A stretch of 64,000 bases of DNA. It comes from Sphingopyxis chilensis. GTDB lineage: Bacteria > Pseudomonadota > Alphaproteobacteria > Sphingomonadales > Sphingomonadaceae. Each line of letters begins with the position of its first letter. The first letter of the stretch is position 1. Location of the stretch: assembly GCF_035930445.1 (NCBI RefSeq), contig NZ_CP142394.1, positions 2,389,501 through 2,453,500 on the forward strand, in the 5' to 3' direction. A program made the position numbers and the translations under genes. Positions 1 through 8,819 of the stretch are shown here, piece by piece. The notes beneath the pieces were generated by a model, which was not told the origin of the DNA, did no database searches, and saw only the letters and a program-made list of their open reading frames with translations.

Positions 1-243
1 GCCAAGCGCCGGTTTGCCGTGCAGCGGGGGCGCATCCTTCGGAAAATCGACGATAATCGCGGGATCGATCGCCTCGCGCGCGCCGAGCGCTTCGGGCATC
101 GCCGACAGGATCGTGTGATGCGCGCGGTCGCCCATCAGATTCATCAGCCGCACCGCGCGCGCCTCCTTCCCGCCGAGCGAAAAGCTCGAATGAAGGTGCA
201 GGATACGGATCGGCCACGGCGTCTCGGGCGCGTCGGCGCTCAC
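1..243 (-). CDS. Glycosyltransferase (GT4-like), N-terminal part, runs off the window
   Basis: The minus strand is open from a GTG at 243 to the window edge (81 codons). Its N-terminus reads IRILHLHSSFSLGGKEARAV after a short leader. A beta-strand ending in H-x-H-S followed by a glycine turn (SLGGKEARAVRLMN) is typical of the first Rossmann unit of GT-B glycosyltransferases, in which a lipid, sugar or protein acceptor receives a sugar from a nucleotide donor at the membrane. The GTG overlaps the TGA of the upstream hydrolase gene as GTGA, which suggests translational coupling and supports this start. Donor and acceptor cannot be told from this fragment, because the C-terminal donor-binding domain is outside the window. 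Confidence 0.75.
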   Translation of the reverse strand, partial: MSADAPETPWPIRILHLHSSFSLGGKEARAVRLMNLMGDRAHHTILSAMPEALGAREAIDPAIIVDFPKDAPPLHGKPALG

Positions 244-1172
244 GCTTGCGGAAGCTCCGCGACCCACGCATCGATGGCCGACAGCGCTTCGGGTTCGTCC
301 ATCGTCGGTGCATGGCCGACCCCCGGCACTTCGACCAGCCGCGAACCCGGCAACTCCGCCACCATCTTCTCGCCCGCCGATCGCGCCAAAATGTCCGACA
401 GCGCACCGCGCAGGACCAGGAGAGGAATGCCGCCCAGCGCGCGATACGCCGGCCACAGGTCGACCCCGGCATCGCCGCCGTTCGGCACCCGCAGCGGCGC
501 CGCGATCTGTTTATCGTAATCGGTGACGATGCGTCCCTCGGGAGTCAGCCTGTGCGTGCGCTTGGTCAGCCGCAACCAGTCATGGATCTCATAGCCCGGA
601 TAGACCGCGCCGTTGAGCTCGGCGAAGGCGCGCGCGGCGTGCATCCACGTCGGCTGGCTGCCGCCCGCGCCGATATAGTCGCGAATCCGCTCGAGCCCCG
701 CGGTTTGGAGCTCGGGGCCGACGTCGTTGAGCACCGCGCCGACCAGCCGCCCCGGCAGCGTCGCCGCCATCAGCATGGCGACCAGCCCGCCGAGCGAGGT
801 CCCGATCGCCGCAAACCGGTCGATTGCCAGTTCATCCAGCATCGCGACGACGTCCTGCACATAGGTCAGCGGGACATAGGTCATCGGATCCTTGGCATAG
901 GCGCTCTCGCCTCGCCCGCGGAATTCGATCACGATCGCCTTGCGATATTGCGCCACGTGCGGCGCCAGCGCCTCGAAATCGCGGGCATTGCGCGCGAGGC
1001 CGGGCATGCACAGCACCGGCGGCGCGCCTTCGCTGCCTTCGGGCCCGGCATAGACGCGCGCGTGCAGCCGGACGCCGTCGTGCGACCACCAATATTGGTC
1101 CGACCAGTCGCGGCGCCGTTCCTGCTTTGCATCCTGCTGGGCCAATATGGCTCGTCCCCTTTGTCTTCGCAT
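240..1172 (-). CDS. Alpha/beta hydrolase
   Basis: A 310-residue alpha/beta-hydrolase-fold protein, presumably a cytosolic esterase or C-C/ether hydrolase of unknown substrate. The nucleophile elbow G-T-S-L-G-G lies near residue 126. Candidate acid and base residues are the Asp in LRGALSDIL and the His in VPGVGHAPTMDEPE near the C-terminus. The oxyanion region is VLCMPGLARNARDF near residue 54. The ATG at 1172 is the longest start. A TTG at 1145, preceded by AAGGGGA at suitable spacing, would remove nine basic residues unlike the family N-terminus and may be the true start. It overlaps the downstream glycosyltransferase start by GTGA. The divergent astD starts 130 bases away. Confidence 0.85.
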   Translation of the reverse strand: MRRQRGRAILAQQDAKQERRRDWSDQYWWSHDGVRLHARVYAGPEGSEGAPPVLCMPGLARNARDFEALAPHVAQYRKAIVIEFRGRGESAYAKDPMTYVPLTYVQDVVAMLDELAIDRFAAIGTSLGGLVAMLMAATLPGRLVGAVLNDVGPELQTAGLERIRDYIGAGGSQPTWMHAARAFAELNGAVYPGYEIHDWLRLTKRTHRLTPEGRIVTDYDKQIAAPLRVPNGGDAGVDLWPAYRALGGIPLLVLRGALSDILARSAGEKMVAELPGSRLVEVPGVGHAPTMDEPEALSAIDAWVAELPQA

Positions 1173-1302
1173 TGGCGCTGTCCCGACGCGCAGGACTCAT
1201 CGTCCGTCTATCGCCAACCGCGCGGCGCGGCGCAAGCAATCCGTCGCATCCACGTCCCGCAGGTTGCCGCCGCCCGCTTTCGCCGATAAGACGCGGGCGA
1301 CC

Positions 1303-2748
1303 ATGAGCGAGTCCTTGATTTCCTTCGAACCCGCAACCGGCGAGGAGCTCTGGCGCGGGCCGGTCAGCCATGTCGATGCCGAAATCGAAACCGCCCGCCG
1401 CGCCTGGCCCGAATGGGCGGCAAAGCCCGTCACCTTCCGCACCGAAACGCTGCGCCGTTTCGCCGACCGGGTAAAGGCCGAGGGCGAGTCGCTTGCCGAC
1501 CTGATCGCGCGCGAAACGGGCAAGCCCCTGTGGGAAGCCCGCACCGAGGTCGAATCGGTCGCGAACAAGGTCGATATTTCGGTGAAATCCTATGCCGAGC
1601 GCACCCCGAACCGCCGGATCGAGGGCGCAATGGGGCTGCGCAACGCGGTGCGTCACAAACCGCATGGCGCGGTCGCCGTGCTCGGCCCTTATAATTTCCC
1701 GGCCCACCTGCCGAACGGTCACATCGTTCCGGCGCTGATCGCGGGCAATTCGGTGGTCTTCAAGCCATCCGAAAAGACCCCCGCGGTCGGCGCCAAGCTT
1801 GTCGAACTGTTTCACAGCGCGGGCGTACCGCAAGAGGTGCTGCGCCTGGTGATCGGCGGACCCGAGACGGGCAAGGCGCTCGCGGGGCACGAAGGCATCG
1901 ACGGCCTGCTCTTCACCGGCTCGGCGCGCACCGGCCTCGCCTTGAACCGCCAGTTCGCGGGCCAGCCGGGCAAGATGCTCGCGCTCGAAATGGGCGGCAA
2001 CAATCCGATCGTCGTCTGGGACACTGCCGATATCCGCACCGCGGCGATCCTCGTCGTGCAGTCGGCCTTCCTCAGCGCCGGGCAAAGGTGCAGCAACGCG
2101 CGCCGGCTGATCGTCAAGGACAGCCTCGCCGACGCGCTGATCGACGAGGTGTGCAGCCTCGCGAACCGGTTGATCGTCGATCATCCGCACGCCGACCCTG
2201 CGCCCTATATGGGGCCCGTCATCGACAATGAGGCGGCCGACGGCCTGACCGAAAGCTTCCTTATCCTGATGTCGAACGGCGGTCAGGTGATCCGCCACAT
2301 GGCGCGGCCGATCGCCGGCCGCCCCTTCCTGACCCCCGGCATCATCGACGTCACCGCGATGCCCGAACGCCCCGATGTCGAGCTGTTCGGCCCGCTGCTC
2401 CAGGTCATCCGCGTGGAAAGTTTCGAGGCCGCGATCGCCGAGGCGAACAACACCGCCTTTGGCCTGTCGGCGTCGCTGGTCGGCGGCACGCCGCAGCTTT
2501 ACGACCAGTTCTGGGCGAATGCCCGCGCGGGCGTGATCAACTGGAACCGCCCGACCAATGGCGCCTCGTCGGCGGCCCCCTTCGGCGGCATCGGCCTGTC
2601 GGGCAACCACCGCCCGAGCGCCTTTTACGCGGCCGATTATTGCGCCTATCCGGTGGCGTCAGCCGAAAGCGATACGATGCGTGCCTCGATCGGCGTCGGC
2701 CTCCGCGACCCCGAAGGGTCGCAGCTGGTGACGAAGAAGTATCTTTAA
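1303..2748 (+). CDS. astD: N-succinylglutamate 5-semialdehyde dehydrogenase
   Basis: A 481-residue NAD-dependent aldehyde dehydrogenase. AstD oxidises N-succinylglutamate semialdehyde to N-succinylglutamate, the fourth step of the arginine succinyltransferase pathway. The AstD-like cofactor loop is GPYNFPAHLPNGHIVPALIAG. The Rossmann glycine turn is FTGSARTG, the general-base Glu lies in LALEMGGNNP, and the catalytic Cys is in SAGQRCSNAR. The ATG at 1303 was chosen because the frame upstream of it (from 1147) is arginine-rich and unlike the family, whereas MSESLISFEPATGEELW matches the usual N-terminus. The other ast genes are not in the window, so astD stands apart here. Another semialdehyde substrate cannot be excluded, but the PNGHIVPAL loop is characteristic. 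Confidence 0.9.
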   Translation: MSESLISFEPATGEELWRGPVSHVDAEIETARRAWPEWAAKPVTFRTETLRRFADRVKAEGESLADLIARETGKPLWEARTEVESVANKVDISVKSYAERTPNRRIEGAMGLRNAVRHKPHGAVAVLGPYNFPAHLPNGHIVPALIAGNSVVFKPSEKTPAVGAKLVELFHSAGVPQEVLRLVIGGPETGKALAGHEGIDGLLFTGSARTGLALNRQFAGQPGKMLALEMGGNNPIVVWDTADIRTAAILVVQSAFLSAGQRCSNARRLIVKDSLADALIDEVCSLANRLIVDHPHADPAPYMGPVIDNEAADGLTESFLILMSNGGQVIRHMARPIAGRPFLTPGIIDVTAMPERPDVELFGPLLQVIRVESFEAAIAEANNTAFGLSASLVGGTPQLYDQFWANARAGVINWNRPTNGASSAAPFGGIGLSGNHRPSAFYAADYCAYPVASAESDTMRASIGVGLRDPEGSQLVTKKYL

Positions 2749-2839
2749 TACCGGGAAAGAAGGCCGTGCAAATTTACCTTCACCACCGTCAATAAACCCT
2801 GCTTTGCGCTTTCCGGGCGCGTGACCCATCTTCTCCAGC

Positions 2840-3628
2840 ATGGAACAGTCACCCCCTCCTGCGGGCAAATTGTGGCTTGTCGGCGCCGGCCCCGGCGATC
2901 CCGACCTGCTGACGCTGCGCGCCGCGCGGCTGCTCGAAAGCGCGGACCTCGTGGTTCATGACGGGCTGGTCGGCGAAGGGGTGCTTGCGCTGATCCCGCC
3001 GCATGTGACGCGCATCAGCGTTGCCAAGCAGCGCAGCCGCCACACGATGAAGCAGGAACTGATCAACGAACTGCTCGTGCGCGAAACGCTCGCCGGCAAA
3101 CAGGTCGTGCGCCTCAAGGGCGGCGATCCGTTCATCTTCGGCCGCGGCGGCGAGGAACTCGATGCCGCGCGCAAGGCCGACGTCGCGGTGGAGGTCGTCC
3201 CTGGCATCACCGCGGCGGCGGGCTGCGCCGCGCAGGCGGGCCTTCCTCTCACCCACCGCGAGGATGCCAGCGCGGTCAGCTTCGTCGCCGGCCAGTGCAA
3301 GGACCTGAGCGACCAGGACTGGTCGGGGCTCGCGGGCCACGGCCGCACCCTCGTCATCTACATGGGTCTCGCGACCGCATCGGCCATCGCCGACAAGCTG
3401 ATCGCCGACGGCGTTTCGCCGGGCCTGCCGGTCGCGGTGATCGAGCGCGGCACGACCGCCGATGCCCGCGTCCTGCGCACCCTCCTGACCGACCTCGGCA
3501 ACCTCGTCGCGCGTGAGAAAGTCCGGAGCCCGTCGCTGATCATCGTCGGCAAGGTCGCGGCGCGCGCCGATGCGCTCGACTGCCTCGGCGCGCCGGGCGT
3601 CGCGACACAAATAAGGGATTTCACATGA
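2840..3628 (+). CDS. cobA: Uroporphyrinogen-III C-methyltransferase (SUMT)
   Basis: A 262-residue SUMT that transfers two methyl groups from S-adenosylmethionine to uroporphyrinogen III, giving precorrin-2, the precursor of siroheme. Family motifs are LVGAGPGDPDLLTLRA near the N-terminus, VVRLKGGDPFIFGRGGEE near residue 90, VVPGITAAAG and LPLTHRE. It lacks the CysG dehydrogenase/ferrochelatase part, so siroheme completion must be done elsewhere. As first gene of the sulfite reduction operon it would supply siroheme to the reductase two genes downstream. Its stop overlaps the next start as ATGA. The symbol cysG is also used for such stand-alone SUMTs in this context. Confidence 0.93.
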   Translation: MEQSPPPAGKLWLVGAGPGDPDLLTLRAARLLESADLVVHDGLVGEGVLALIPPHVTRISVAKQRSRHTMKQELINELLVRETLAGKQVVRLKGGDPFIFGRGGEELDAARKADVAVEVVPGITAAAGCAAQAGLPLTHREDASAVSFVAGQCKDLSDQDWSGLAGHGRTLVIYMGLATASAIADKLIADGVSPGLPVAVIERGTTADARVLRTLLTDLGNLVAREKVRSPSLIIVGKVAARADALDCLGAPGVATQIRDFT

Positions 3629-3921
3629 AGCTGCTCACGGGCAATGATCTGAAGACCGGGTTCGTGACCTGGTGGACCGGCACCGACTGGTCGATCCATA
3701 TCGAGGACGCCGCCGATGTCGGCGAGCATGGCGAGGCGATCCTCGCCGCCGAGGAAGGCGCACGCCGCGTCAACGCGCCCTATATCATCGCGGGCGAGCA
3801 AACCCCCGATGGCCCCCGACCCGCGCACATCAAGGACCGTATCCGTGCCTTGGGACCGACCGTGCGCCCCGACCTGACATTGAAACCCGCCGATCCCGCG
3901 GCCGGCGACTGGGTGATCTGA
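3625..3921 (+). CDS. DUF2849 protein of the sulfite reduction operon
   Basis: A 98-residue cytosolic protein of the DUF2849 family, which in alphaproteobacteria lies between the SUMT gene and the sulfite reductase gene. Family features seen are FVTWWTGTDWS near residue 13, a central acidic helix (AEEGARRVNAPYIIAGE) and the closing phrase HIKDRIRALGPTVRPDLTLK. No cysteine or obvious catalytic motif is present. It is coupled to cobA by an ATGA overlap and is followed by the reductase after one base. A role in assembly or electron supply of the reductase is inferred from this fixed context only. Confidence 0.88.
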   Translation: MKLLTGNDLKTGFVTWWTGTDWSIHIEDAADVGEHGEAILAAEEGARRVNAPYIIAGEQTPDGPRPAHIKDRIRALGPTVRPDLTLKPADPAAGDWVI

Positions 3922-3922
3922 C

Positions 3923-5554
3923 ATGTACAAATATGACGAATATGACCATGCGATGGTCGACGCGCGCGTCGCCGAATTTTCGGACCAGGTGCGCCGCCGC
4001 CTCGCGGGCGAGATCACCGAGGACCAGTTCAAGCCGCTGCGGCTGATGAACGGCCTCTACCTCCAGCTTCACGCCTATATGCTGCGCGTCGCGGTGCCCT
4101 ATGGGACGCTCGACAGTCGTCAAATGCGGATGCTGGCGCATATCGCGCGCAAGTACGACCGCGATTACGGCCATTTCACCACGCGCCAGAACATCCAGTA
4201 TAACTGGATCAAGCTGGAGGACGCCCCCGCGATCCTCGCCGACCTCGCGTCGGTCGAGATGCACGCGATCCAGACCAGCGGCAATTGCATCCGCAATATC
4301 AGCTCGGACCAGTGGGCCGGCGCCGCCGCGGATGAAATCACCGACCCGCGGCCGTGGGCCGAGCTGCTCCGCCAATGGTCGAGTTTCCACCCCGAATTCA
4401 GCTATTTGCCGCGCAAATTTAAAATCGCCGTCATCGCGGCCGACGAAGATCGTGCCGCGATGCGCCTGCACGACATTGGCATCCAGATCGTCGAGAAGGA
4501 TGGTCAGCACGGCGCTGCGTTTTACGTGGGCGGCGGCATGGGCCGCACCCCGATGATCGCGCCGCTGATCAAAGAATTCGTGCCGCTCGAAGATATGCTG
4601 AGCTATGCCGAGGCGTGTCTGCGCGTCTACAACCGCTATGGCCGCCGCGACAATATCTACAAGGCGCGCATCAAGATCCTCATCCACGAACTCGGCGCCG
4701 ACGAATATCGCCGCCAGGTCGAGGAAGAGTGGGCGCATGTGAAGTCGCTCGGCATCGACCCGCCGAAGGCCGAGTTCGACCGCATCGCGGCGCAATTCGC
4801 GCCGCCGCCGCTCGACGCGTCGGCGCCCGACACCATCGACCGCAGCGATCCCGACTTCGCGGTGTGGGTCGACCAGAATGTCGCGATGCATAAGGTGCCG
4901 GCCCACGCCATCGTCAACATCAGCCTGAAGCCCGTCGGGGGCATCCCCGGCGATGCTTCGTCGGCGCAGATCGACCTGATGGCCGATCTCGCCGAGACGT
5001 ACAGTCATGACGAACTCCGCGTCACCCACGCGCAGAACATCGTGCTGCCGCACGTCCGCAAGGCCGATCTTTACGCGATCTGGCAAAAGCTCGACGAAGC
5101 GGGGCTCGCGACGCCGAACCTCGACCTGATCAGCGACATCATCGCGTGCCCCGGGCTCGATTATTGCAGCCTCGCCAACGCGCGCTCGATCCCGGTCGCG
5201 CAGAAGATTGCGGCGCGCTTTTCGGACCTCGGCCGCCAGAAGGAACTCGGCGAGCTCAAGCTCAAGATTTCGGGCTGCATCAACGCGTGCGGCCATCATC
5301 ATGCCGGCCACATCGGCATCCTCGGCGTCGATCGCAAAGGTACCGAGAATTACCAGCTTTTGCTCGGCGGATCGGGCGCCGAGGACGTGTCGCTCGGCAC
5401 GATCACCGGCCCGGGCTTCGACGAGGACGGCATCGTCGACGCGATCGAGCGCGTTACCGACAAATATCTCGCCGAACGGACCGAGGGGGAGCGTTTCGTC
5501 GACACCTTCCGCCGCGTCGGCATGGCCCCGTTCAAGGAGGCGATCTATGGTTGA
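3923..5554 (+). CDS. Nitrite/sulfite reductase hemoprotein, siroheme and 4Fe-4S dependent
   Basis: A 543-residue NirA/SirA-type hemoprotein, the beta subunit equivalent (CysI-like) of assimilatory sulfite reductase. It reduces sulfite to sulfide by six electrons in the cytosol. Two ferredoxin-like repeats are visible, the first with HFTTRQNIQYNWI and SGNCIRNISSDQWAG, the second with HDELRVTHAQNIVLPHV. The siroheme/4Fe-4S ligands are the cysteines of ACPGLDYCSLA (C-x5-C) and SGCINACGHHH (C-x3-C). The context (cysH, SUMT, DUF934) favours sulfite over nitrite. No CysJ-like flavoprotein is nearby, so electrons probably come from ferredoxin or another donor. It ends inside the start of the RidA gene (8-base overlap). 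Confidence 0.9.
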   Translation: MYKYDEYDHAMVDARVAEFSDQVRRRLAGEITEDQFKPLRLMNGLYLQLHAYMLRVAVPYGTLDSRQMRMLAHIARKYDRDYGHFTTRQNIQYNWIKLEDAPAILADLASVEMHAIQTSGNCIRNISSDQWAGAAADEITDPRPWAELLRQWSSFHPEFSYLPRKFKIAVIAADEDRAAMRLHDIGIQIVEKDGQHGAAFYVGGGMGRTPMIAPLIKEFVPLEDMLSYAEACLRVYNRYGRRDNIYKARIKILIHELGADEYRRQVEEEWAHVKSLGIDPPKAEFDRIAAQFAPPPLDASAPDTIDRSDPDFAVWVDQNVAMHKVPAHAIVNISLKPVGGIPGDASSAQIDLMADLAETYSHDELRVTHAQNIVLPHVRKADLYAIWQKLDEAGLATPNLDLISDIIACPGLDYCSLANARSIPVAQKIAARFSDLGRQKELGELKLKISGCINACGHHHAGHIGILGVDRKGTENYQLLLGGSGAEDVSLGTITGPGFDEDGIVDAIERVTDKYLAERTEGERFVDTFRRVGMAPFKEAIYG

Positions 5555-5948
5555 GCGCGACGCGGTTTTCCCGCCCGAACCCCACGCCCTGTACGAAGCG
5601 CATCGCTATTCGCCCGCGATCCGGTCGAATGGATTCCTGTTCGTGTCGGGACAGGTCGGCGCGCGCACCGACGGCTCACCCGAACCCGACCTCGCGGCGC
5701 AGGTGCAGCTGGCGTTCGACAATCTCAACGCGATCCTGAAAGCCGCCGGGTCGAGCTTCGACGAGGTCGTCGACGTGACTTTGTTCATGATCGATCCCGA
5801 CAAGCATTTCGAGACGATCTTTCCGGTGCTCGGGGCTAACTGGGGCGAGAAGCCCTATCCGAACATCACCGCCGTCGGGGTGACCTGGCTTTCCGGCTTC
5901 ACCTTCGAAATCAAGGTAATCGCCCGCATTTCCGGAGACGCCGCATGA
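5547..5948 (+). CDS. RidA/YjgF family protein
   Basis: A 133-residue protein of the RidA family. Family members deaminate reactive enamine/imine intermediates such as 2-aminoacrylate from serine and cysteine metabolism, usually as cytosolic trimers. The conserved phrases SGQVGARTDG and LAAQVQLAFDNLNAILKAAG match the family. Near the end the usual CxR/E active-site segment is replaced by YPNITAVGVTWLSGFTFEIK, which lacks the conserved Arg of canonical RidA. It may therefore belong to a non-archetypal Rid subfamily without imine deaminase activity. It overlaps the reductase stop by 8 bases and the DUF934 start by ATGA, so it is embedded in the sulfite operon. A link to cysteine-derived by-products is inferred. 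Confidence 0.85.
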   Translation: MVERDAVFPPEPHALYEAHRYSPAIRSNGFLFVSGQVGARTDGSPEPDLAAQVQLAFDNLNAILKAAGSSFDEVVDVTLFMIDPDKHFETIFPVLGANWGEKPYPNITAVGVTWLSGFTFEIKVIARISGDAA

Positions 5949-6361
5949 CCGACGCCCGAAGCGATCAGCAAGGCGAAGAGCCCTGCGTCACCCTCGATGC
6001 CTTTCTGTCACAGTCGAACGCGACGGCGGTCCGGCTCGAAAGCGATGAGGATGCGCGCGCGCTCATCCCTTATCTCGACCGGCTGAAGCTGATTGAGGTC
6101 GCCTTTCCCAAATTCCGCGACGGCCGCGGCTATTCCTCCGCGCGCATCCTGCGCGAGGCGGGTTATGCGGGCGAGCTGCGCGCGCAGGGCGACGTACTCG
6201 TCGACCAGATCGCCTATATGAAGCGCTGCGGCTTCGATACATTCGCACCCGAAAAAGACCTCAACCCTGCGGACGTCGAGGCGGCGCTGTCGCGCTGGCC
6301 CGAACATTATCAGGGCGCCGCCGACGGCGCGGTGCCGATATGGAAGCTGAGGCATGGCTGA
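5945..6361 (+). CDS. DUF934 protein (putative sulfite reductase-associated electron transfer protein)
   Basis: A 138-residue DUF934 family protein. The family is almost always encoded beside NirA-type sulfite reductase and cysH in alpha- and betaproteobacteria, and has been called a putative oxidoreductase partner. Hallmarks are IEVAFPKFRDGRGYSSARIL near residue 50, ELRAQGDVLVDQIAYMKRCG near residue 80 and a closing LSRWPEHYQG. The DGRGYS motif is diagnostic. It begins with an ATGA overlap with RidA and ends with an 8-base overlap with cysH (ATGGCTGA), so translation of the last three genes is probably coupled. Confidence 0.92.
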   Translation: MTDARSDQQGEEPCVTLDAFLSQSNATAVRLESDEDARALIPYLDRLKLIEVAFPKFRDGRGYSSARILREAGYAGELRAQGDVLVDQIAYMKRCGFDTFAPEKDLNPADVEAALSRWPEHYQGAADGAVPIWKLRHG

Positions 6362-7157
6362 CGTGAAACACTCTCTCCCCAAAGCCGGCGAAGACCGCAC
6401 CCGCGACCGCATCGACGTCGCGCCCCGCTTCACGCAGGCCGACGTCATCCGCCTCAACAACCTGTTCCGCGGTCAGGACGCCGCCGAAGTCGTCGCGAGC
6501 GTGATCGGCGCGGGCCTGCTCGGCGAGACCGCGATCGTGTCGAGCTTCGGCGCCGAAAGCGCAGTGCTGCTCCATCTCGTGGCGCAGGCTGCGCCCGACA
6601 TGCCCGTGCTGTTCCTCGATACCGGCAAGCATTTCCCCGAAACGCTCGCCTATCGCGACGAACTGGCCGCGAAACTGAAGCTCAACATCGTCAACCTGGC
6701 GCCCGATGCCGAGGAACTCGCAAAGAAGGACGCGACCGAGCTGCGCTGGTCCTACGACCCCGACGGCTGCTGCGAAATTCGCAAGGTCAAGCCGCTGGAA
6801 AAGGCCCTCGCCGATTTCGACACGTCGATCACCGGGCGCAAGGGTTTCCAGTCATCGACGCGGCAGGGCCTCGCGCGCTTCGAACTCGACGGCACCACCG
6901 GCCGCCTCAAATTCAATCCGCTCGCCAACTGGACGCGCGAGCAGCTCGATGAATATTTCGAGGCGCACGACCTGCCGCGCCACCCGCTCGAGGCCGAAGG
7001 TTATCCCTCGATCGGCTGCTCGCCCTGCACGTCGAAGGTCAAGCCGGGCGAAGACCCGCGTTCGGGCCGCTGGCGCGGCTGGGACAAGACCGAGTGCGGC
7101 ATCCACGAAGCGGTGACGCCGCTCGGCGACGACCCGGCGAACGACCCGGCGTTCTGA
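6354..7157 (+). CDS. cysH: Phosphoadenylyl/adenylyl-sulfate reductase, iron-sulfur (APS-type)
   Basis: A 267-residue sulfonucleotide reductase that reduces activated sulfate (APS or PAPS) to sulfite with thioredoxin. The nucleotide-binding region begins IVSSFGAESAVLLHLVAQ. The paired cysteines in DGCCEIRKVKPL and the C-x2-C in IGCSPCTSKV are the four ligands of the [4Fe-4S] cluster that marks APS-specific enzymes. The catalytic Cys lies in the C-terminal KTECGIHE. The ring STRQGLARFE matches the substrate Arg loop. It closes the operon and generates the sulfite used by the reductase encoded upstream. No terminator with a T-run is evident before the convergent dnaB, whose stop lies about 20 bases away. 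Confidence 0.93.
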   Translation: MADVKHSLPKAGEDRTRDRIDVAPRFTQADVIRLNNLFRGQDAAEVVASVIGAGLLGETAIVSSFGAESAVLLHLVAQAAPDMPVLFLDTGKHFPETLAYRDELAAKLKLNIVNLAPDAEELAKKDATELRWSYDPDGCCEIRKVKPLEKALADFDTSITGRKGFQSSTRQGLARFELDGTTGRLKFNPLANWTREQLDEYFEAHDLPRHPLEAEGYPSIGCSPCTSKVKPGEDPRSGRWRGWDKTECGIHEAVTPLGDDPANDPAF

Positions 7158-7177
7158 TCGAACTTAGGGATCAACCC

Positions 7178-8689
7178 TCACTCATAATCCTCGAACGCCA
7201 TGCTGTCGTCGGCGAGGTCGCTGAACTTGGTCGTCTTCGCCTCGAAGTGCAGGCGCACCTTGCCGGTCGAGCCGTGACGCGATTTCGCCACGATGACCTC
7301 GGCGAGCCCGAAGACGCGCTCCATCTCGGCCGCCCATTCCTCGTGCGCGGCGTGAATCTTCACATCGTCGCCCTCGACCGGGCGCTTGGGCTCCTTCGCC
7401 GCGACATAATAATCCTCGCGGAACACAAAGAGCACCATGTCGGCGTCCTGCTCGATCGAGCCCGATTCGCGAAGGTCGGACAGCTGCGGGCGCTTGTCTT
7501 CGCGGCTTTCCACCTGACGGCTGAGCTGTGACAGCGCCATCACGGGGACATGAAGTTCCTTCGCCAAGGTCTTCAGGCCACGCGAAATTTCTGAAATTTC
7601 CTGGACGCGATTGTCGCCGCTTTTCGACGAACCTTGCAGCAGCTGGAGATAATCGACGACGATGAAGCCGATGCCGTGCCGCCGCTGCAGCCGCCGCGCG
7701 CGCGTGCGCAAACCGGCGATCGTCAGGCCCGGCGTGTCGTCGATGAACAGGGGCAAGGTCTGGAGCTGCTGCGCCGCGCGGCTCAGTTGCTGGAACTGCT
7801 CCTTGCTGATCTTGCCCATGCGCAGCGCCTCGCCCGACACCCCCGACTGTTCGGCGAGCACGCGCGTCGCGAGCTGGTCCGCCGACATTTCGAGGCTGAA
7901 GAAGGCGACCTTCGCGCCCATATTCTTCTCGGCCGGGATGCCGTCGTCCTCGTCGCGGCGCCAGCGTTCGGCGGCGTTATAGGCGATGTTCGTTGCGAAC
8001 GAGGTCTTGCCCATGCCCGGGCGGCCCGCGAGGATCATCAGGTCAGAATTGTGCATGCCACCGATCTTGGCGTTCATGCTCGCGATGCCGGTGGTGATCC
8101 CCGACAGGTGGCCGCCCGAATTCAATGCGCGCTCGGCCGCCTGCAGCGCGGTGAGGCTCGCCTGGCTGAAGCTCTTGACCGATCCCATCTCGGCCTCGCC
8201 CCCGGCGACGCGGTAAAGCGCCGTCTCGGCTTCCTCGATCTGCGCCTGCGGATCGACGCGCTCGCTGGTATCGAGGGCATTTTCAACGAGCGTGCGCCCG
8301 ACACCCGCGAGCTCGCGGAGCAGCGCAAGGTCGAAAATCTGCCGCGCAAAGTCGCGGGCACCGATCAGCCCGGCACCACTGCCCGTCAGCTGCGCCAGAT
8401 AGCCGACCCCGCCGACCGCCTTCATGGCCTCGTCGGCCTCGAAATATGGCTTCAGCGTCACCGGCGTCGCGATGCTGTTGCGCTCGATCAGCGCCATCGT
8501 CTGCTGAAAGATGCGACCGTGCAGCGGCTCGAAGAAATGCTCGGGGCTGAGCGCGACGGGCAGATCCTCTACGACTCGGTTGTCGATCAGGATCGCGCCG
8601 AGAAACGCGGCCTCAGCCTCGATATTACGGGGTAATTGGCGCTCATCCCCGGTGTTTGCCGGGGTCGGGATCAGGGCTAGTTCTGGCAT
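7178..8689 (-). CDS. dnaB: Replicative DNA helicase
   Basis: A 503-residue hexameric 5'-3' helicase that unwinds DNA at the replication fork and contacts primase. The N-terminal domain begins RQLPRNIEAEAAFLGAILID. The RecA-like domain has the Walker A motif AGRPGMGKTSFATN near residue 220, Walker B in FIVVDYLQLL, and the DnaB helicase signature LSQLSRQVESREDKRPQLSD with DLRESGSIEQDADMV. The start at 8689 gives MPELALIPTPANTG, a proline-rich N-terminal tail. The frame extends 12 codons upstream (MRRSKRQRMRVA), which is less family-like. It is convergent with cysH and divergent from the UPF0262 gene. Confidence 0.95.
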   Translation of the reverse strand: MPELALIPTPANTGDERQLPRNIEAEAAFLGAILIDNRVVEDLPVALSPEHFFEPLHGRIFQQTMALIERNSIATPVTLKPYFEADEAMKAVGGVGYLAQLTGSGAGLIGARDFARQIFDLALLRELAGVGRTLVENALDTSERVDPQAQIEEAETALYRVAGGEAEMGSVKSFSQASLTALQAAERALNSGGHLSGITTGIASMNAKIGGMHNSDLMILAGRPGMGKTSFATNIAYNAAERWRRDEDDGIPAEKNMGAKVAFFSLEMSADQLATRVLAEQSGVSGEALRMGKISKEQFQQLSRAAQQLQTLPLFIDDTPGLTIAGLRTRARRLQRRHGIGFIVVDYLQLLQGSSKSGDNRVQEISEISRGLKTLAKELHVPVMALSQLSRQVESREDKRPQLSDLRESGSIEQDADMVLFVFREDYYVAAKEPKRPVEGDDVKIHAAHEEWAAEMERVFGLAEVIVAKSRHGSTGKVRLHFEAKTTKFSDLADDSMAFEDYE

Positions 8690-8819
8690 GGCGACCCTCA
8701 TGCGTTGCCGCTTCGAACGGCGCAACAGGCGATGCCCGACAGGCTATCATAACTGTGGGTTGCTGTGAATAAGTCGCCCCCTTGCCCTTCGCGGCGCGCC
8801 AAGTAGAAGCACGGACAGC

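Noticed and set aside
832-2610. 592-codon minus frame opposite astD
   Set aside because: Shadow of astD with biased composition and no family resemblance.
6354-7157. PAPS-specific CysH without iron-sulfur cluster
   Set aside because: Both cysteine pairs of the [4Fe-4S] type are present, so the APS-type reading is preferred.
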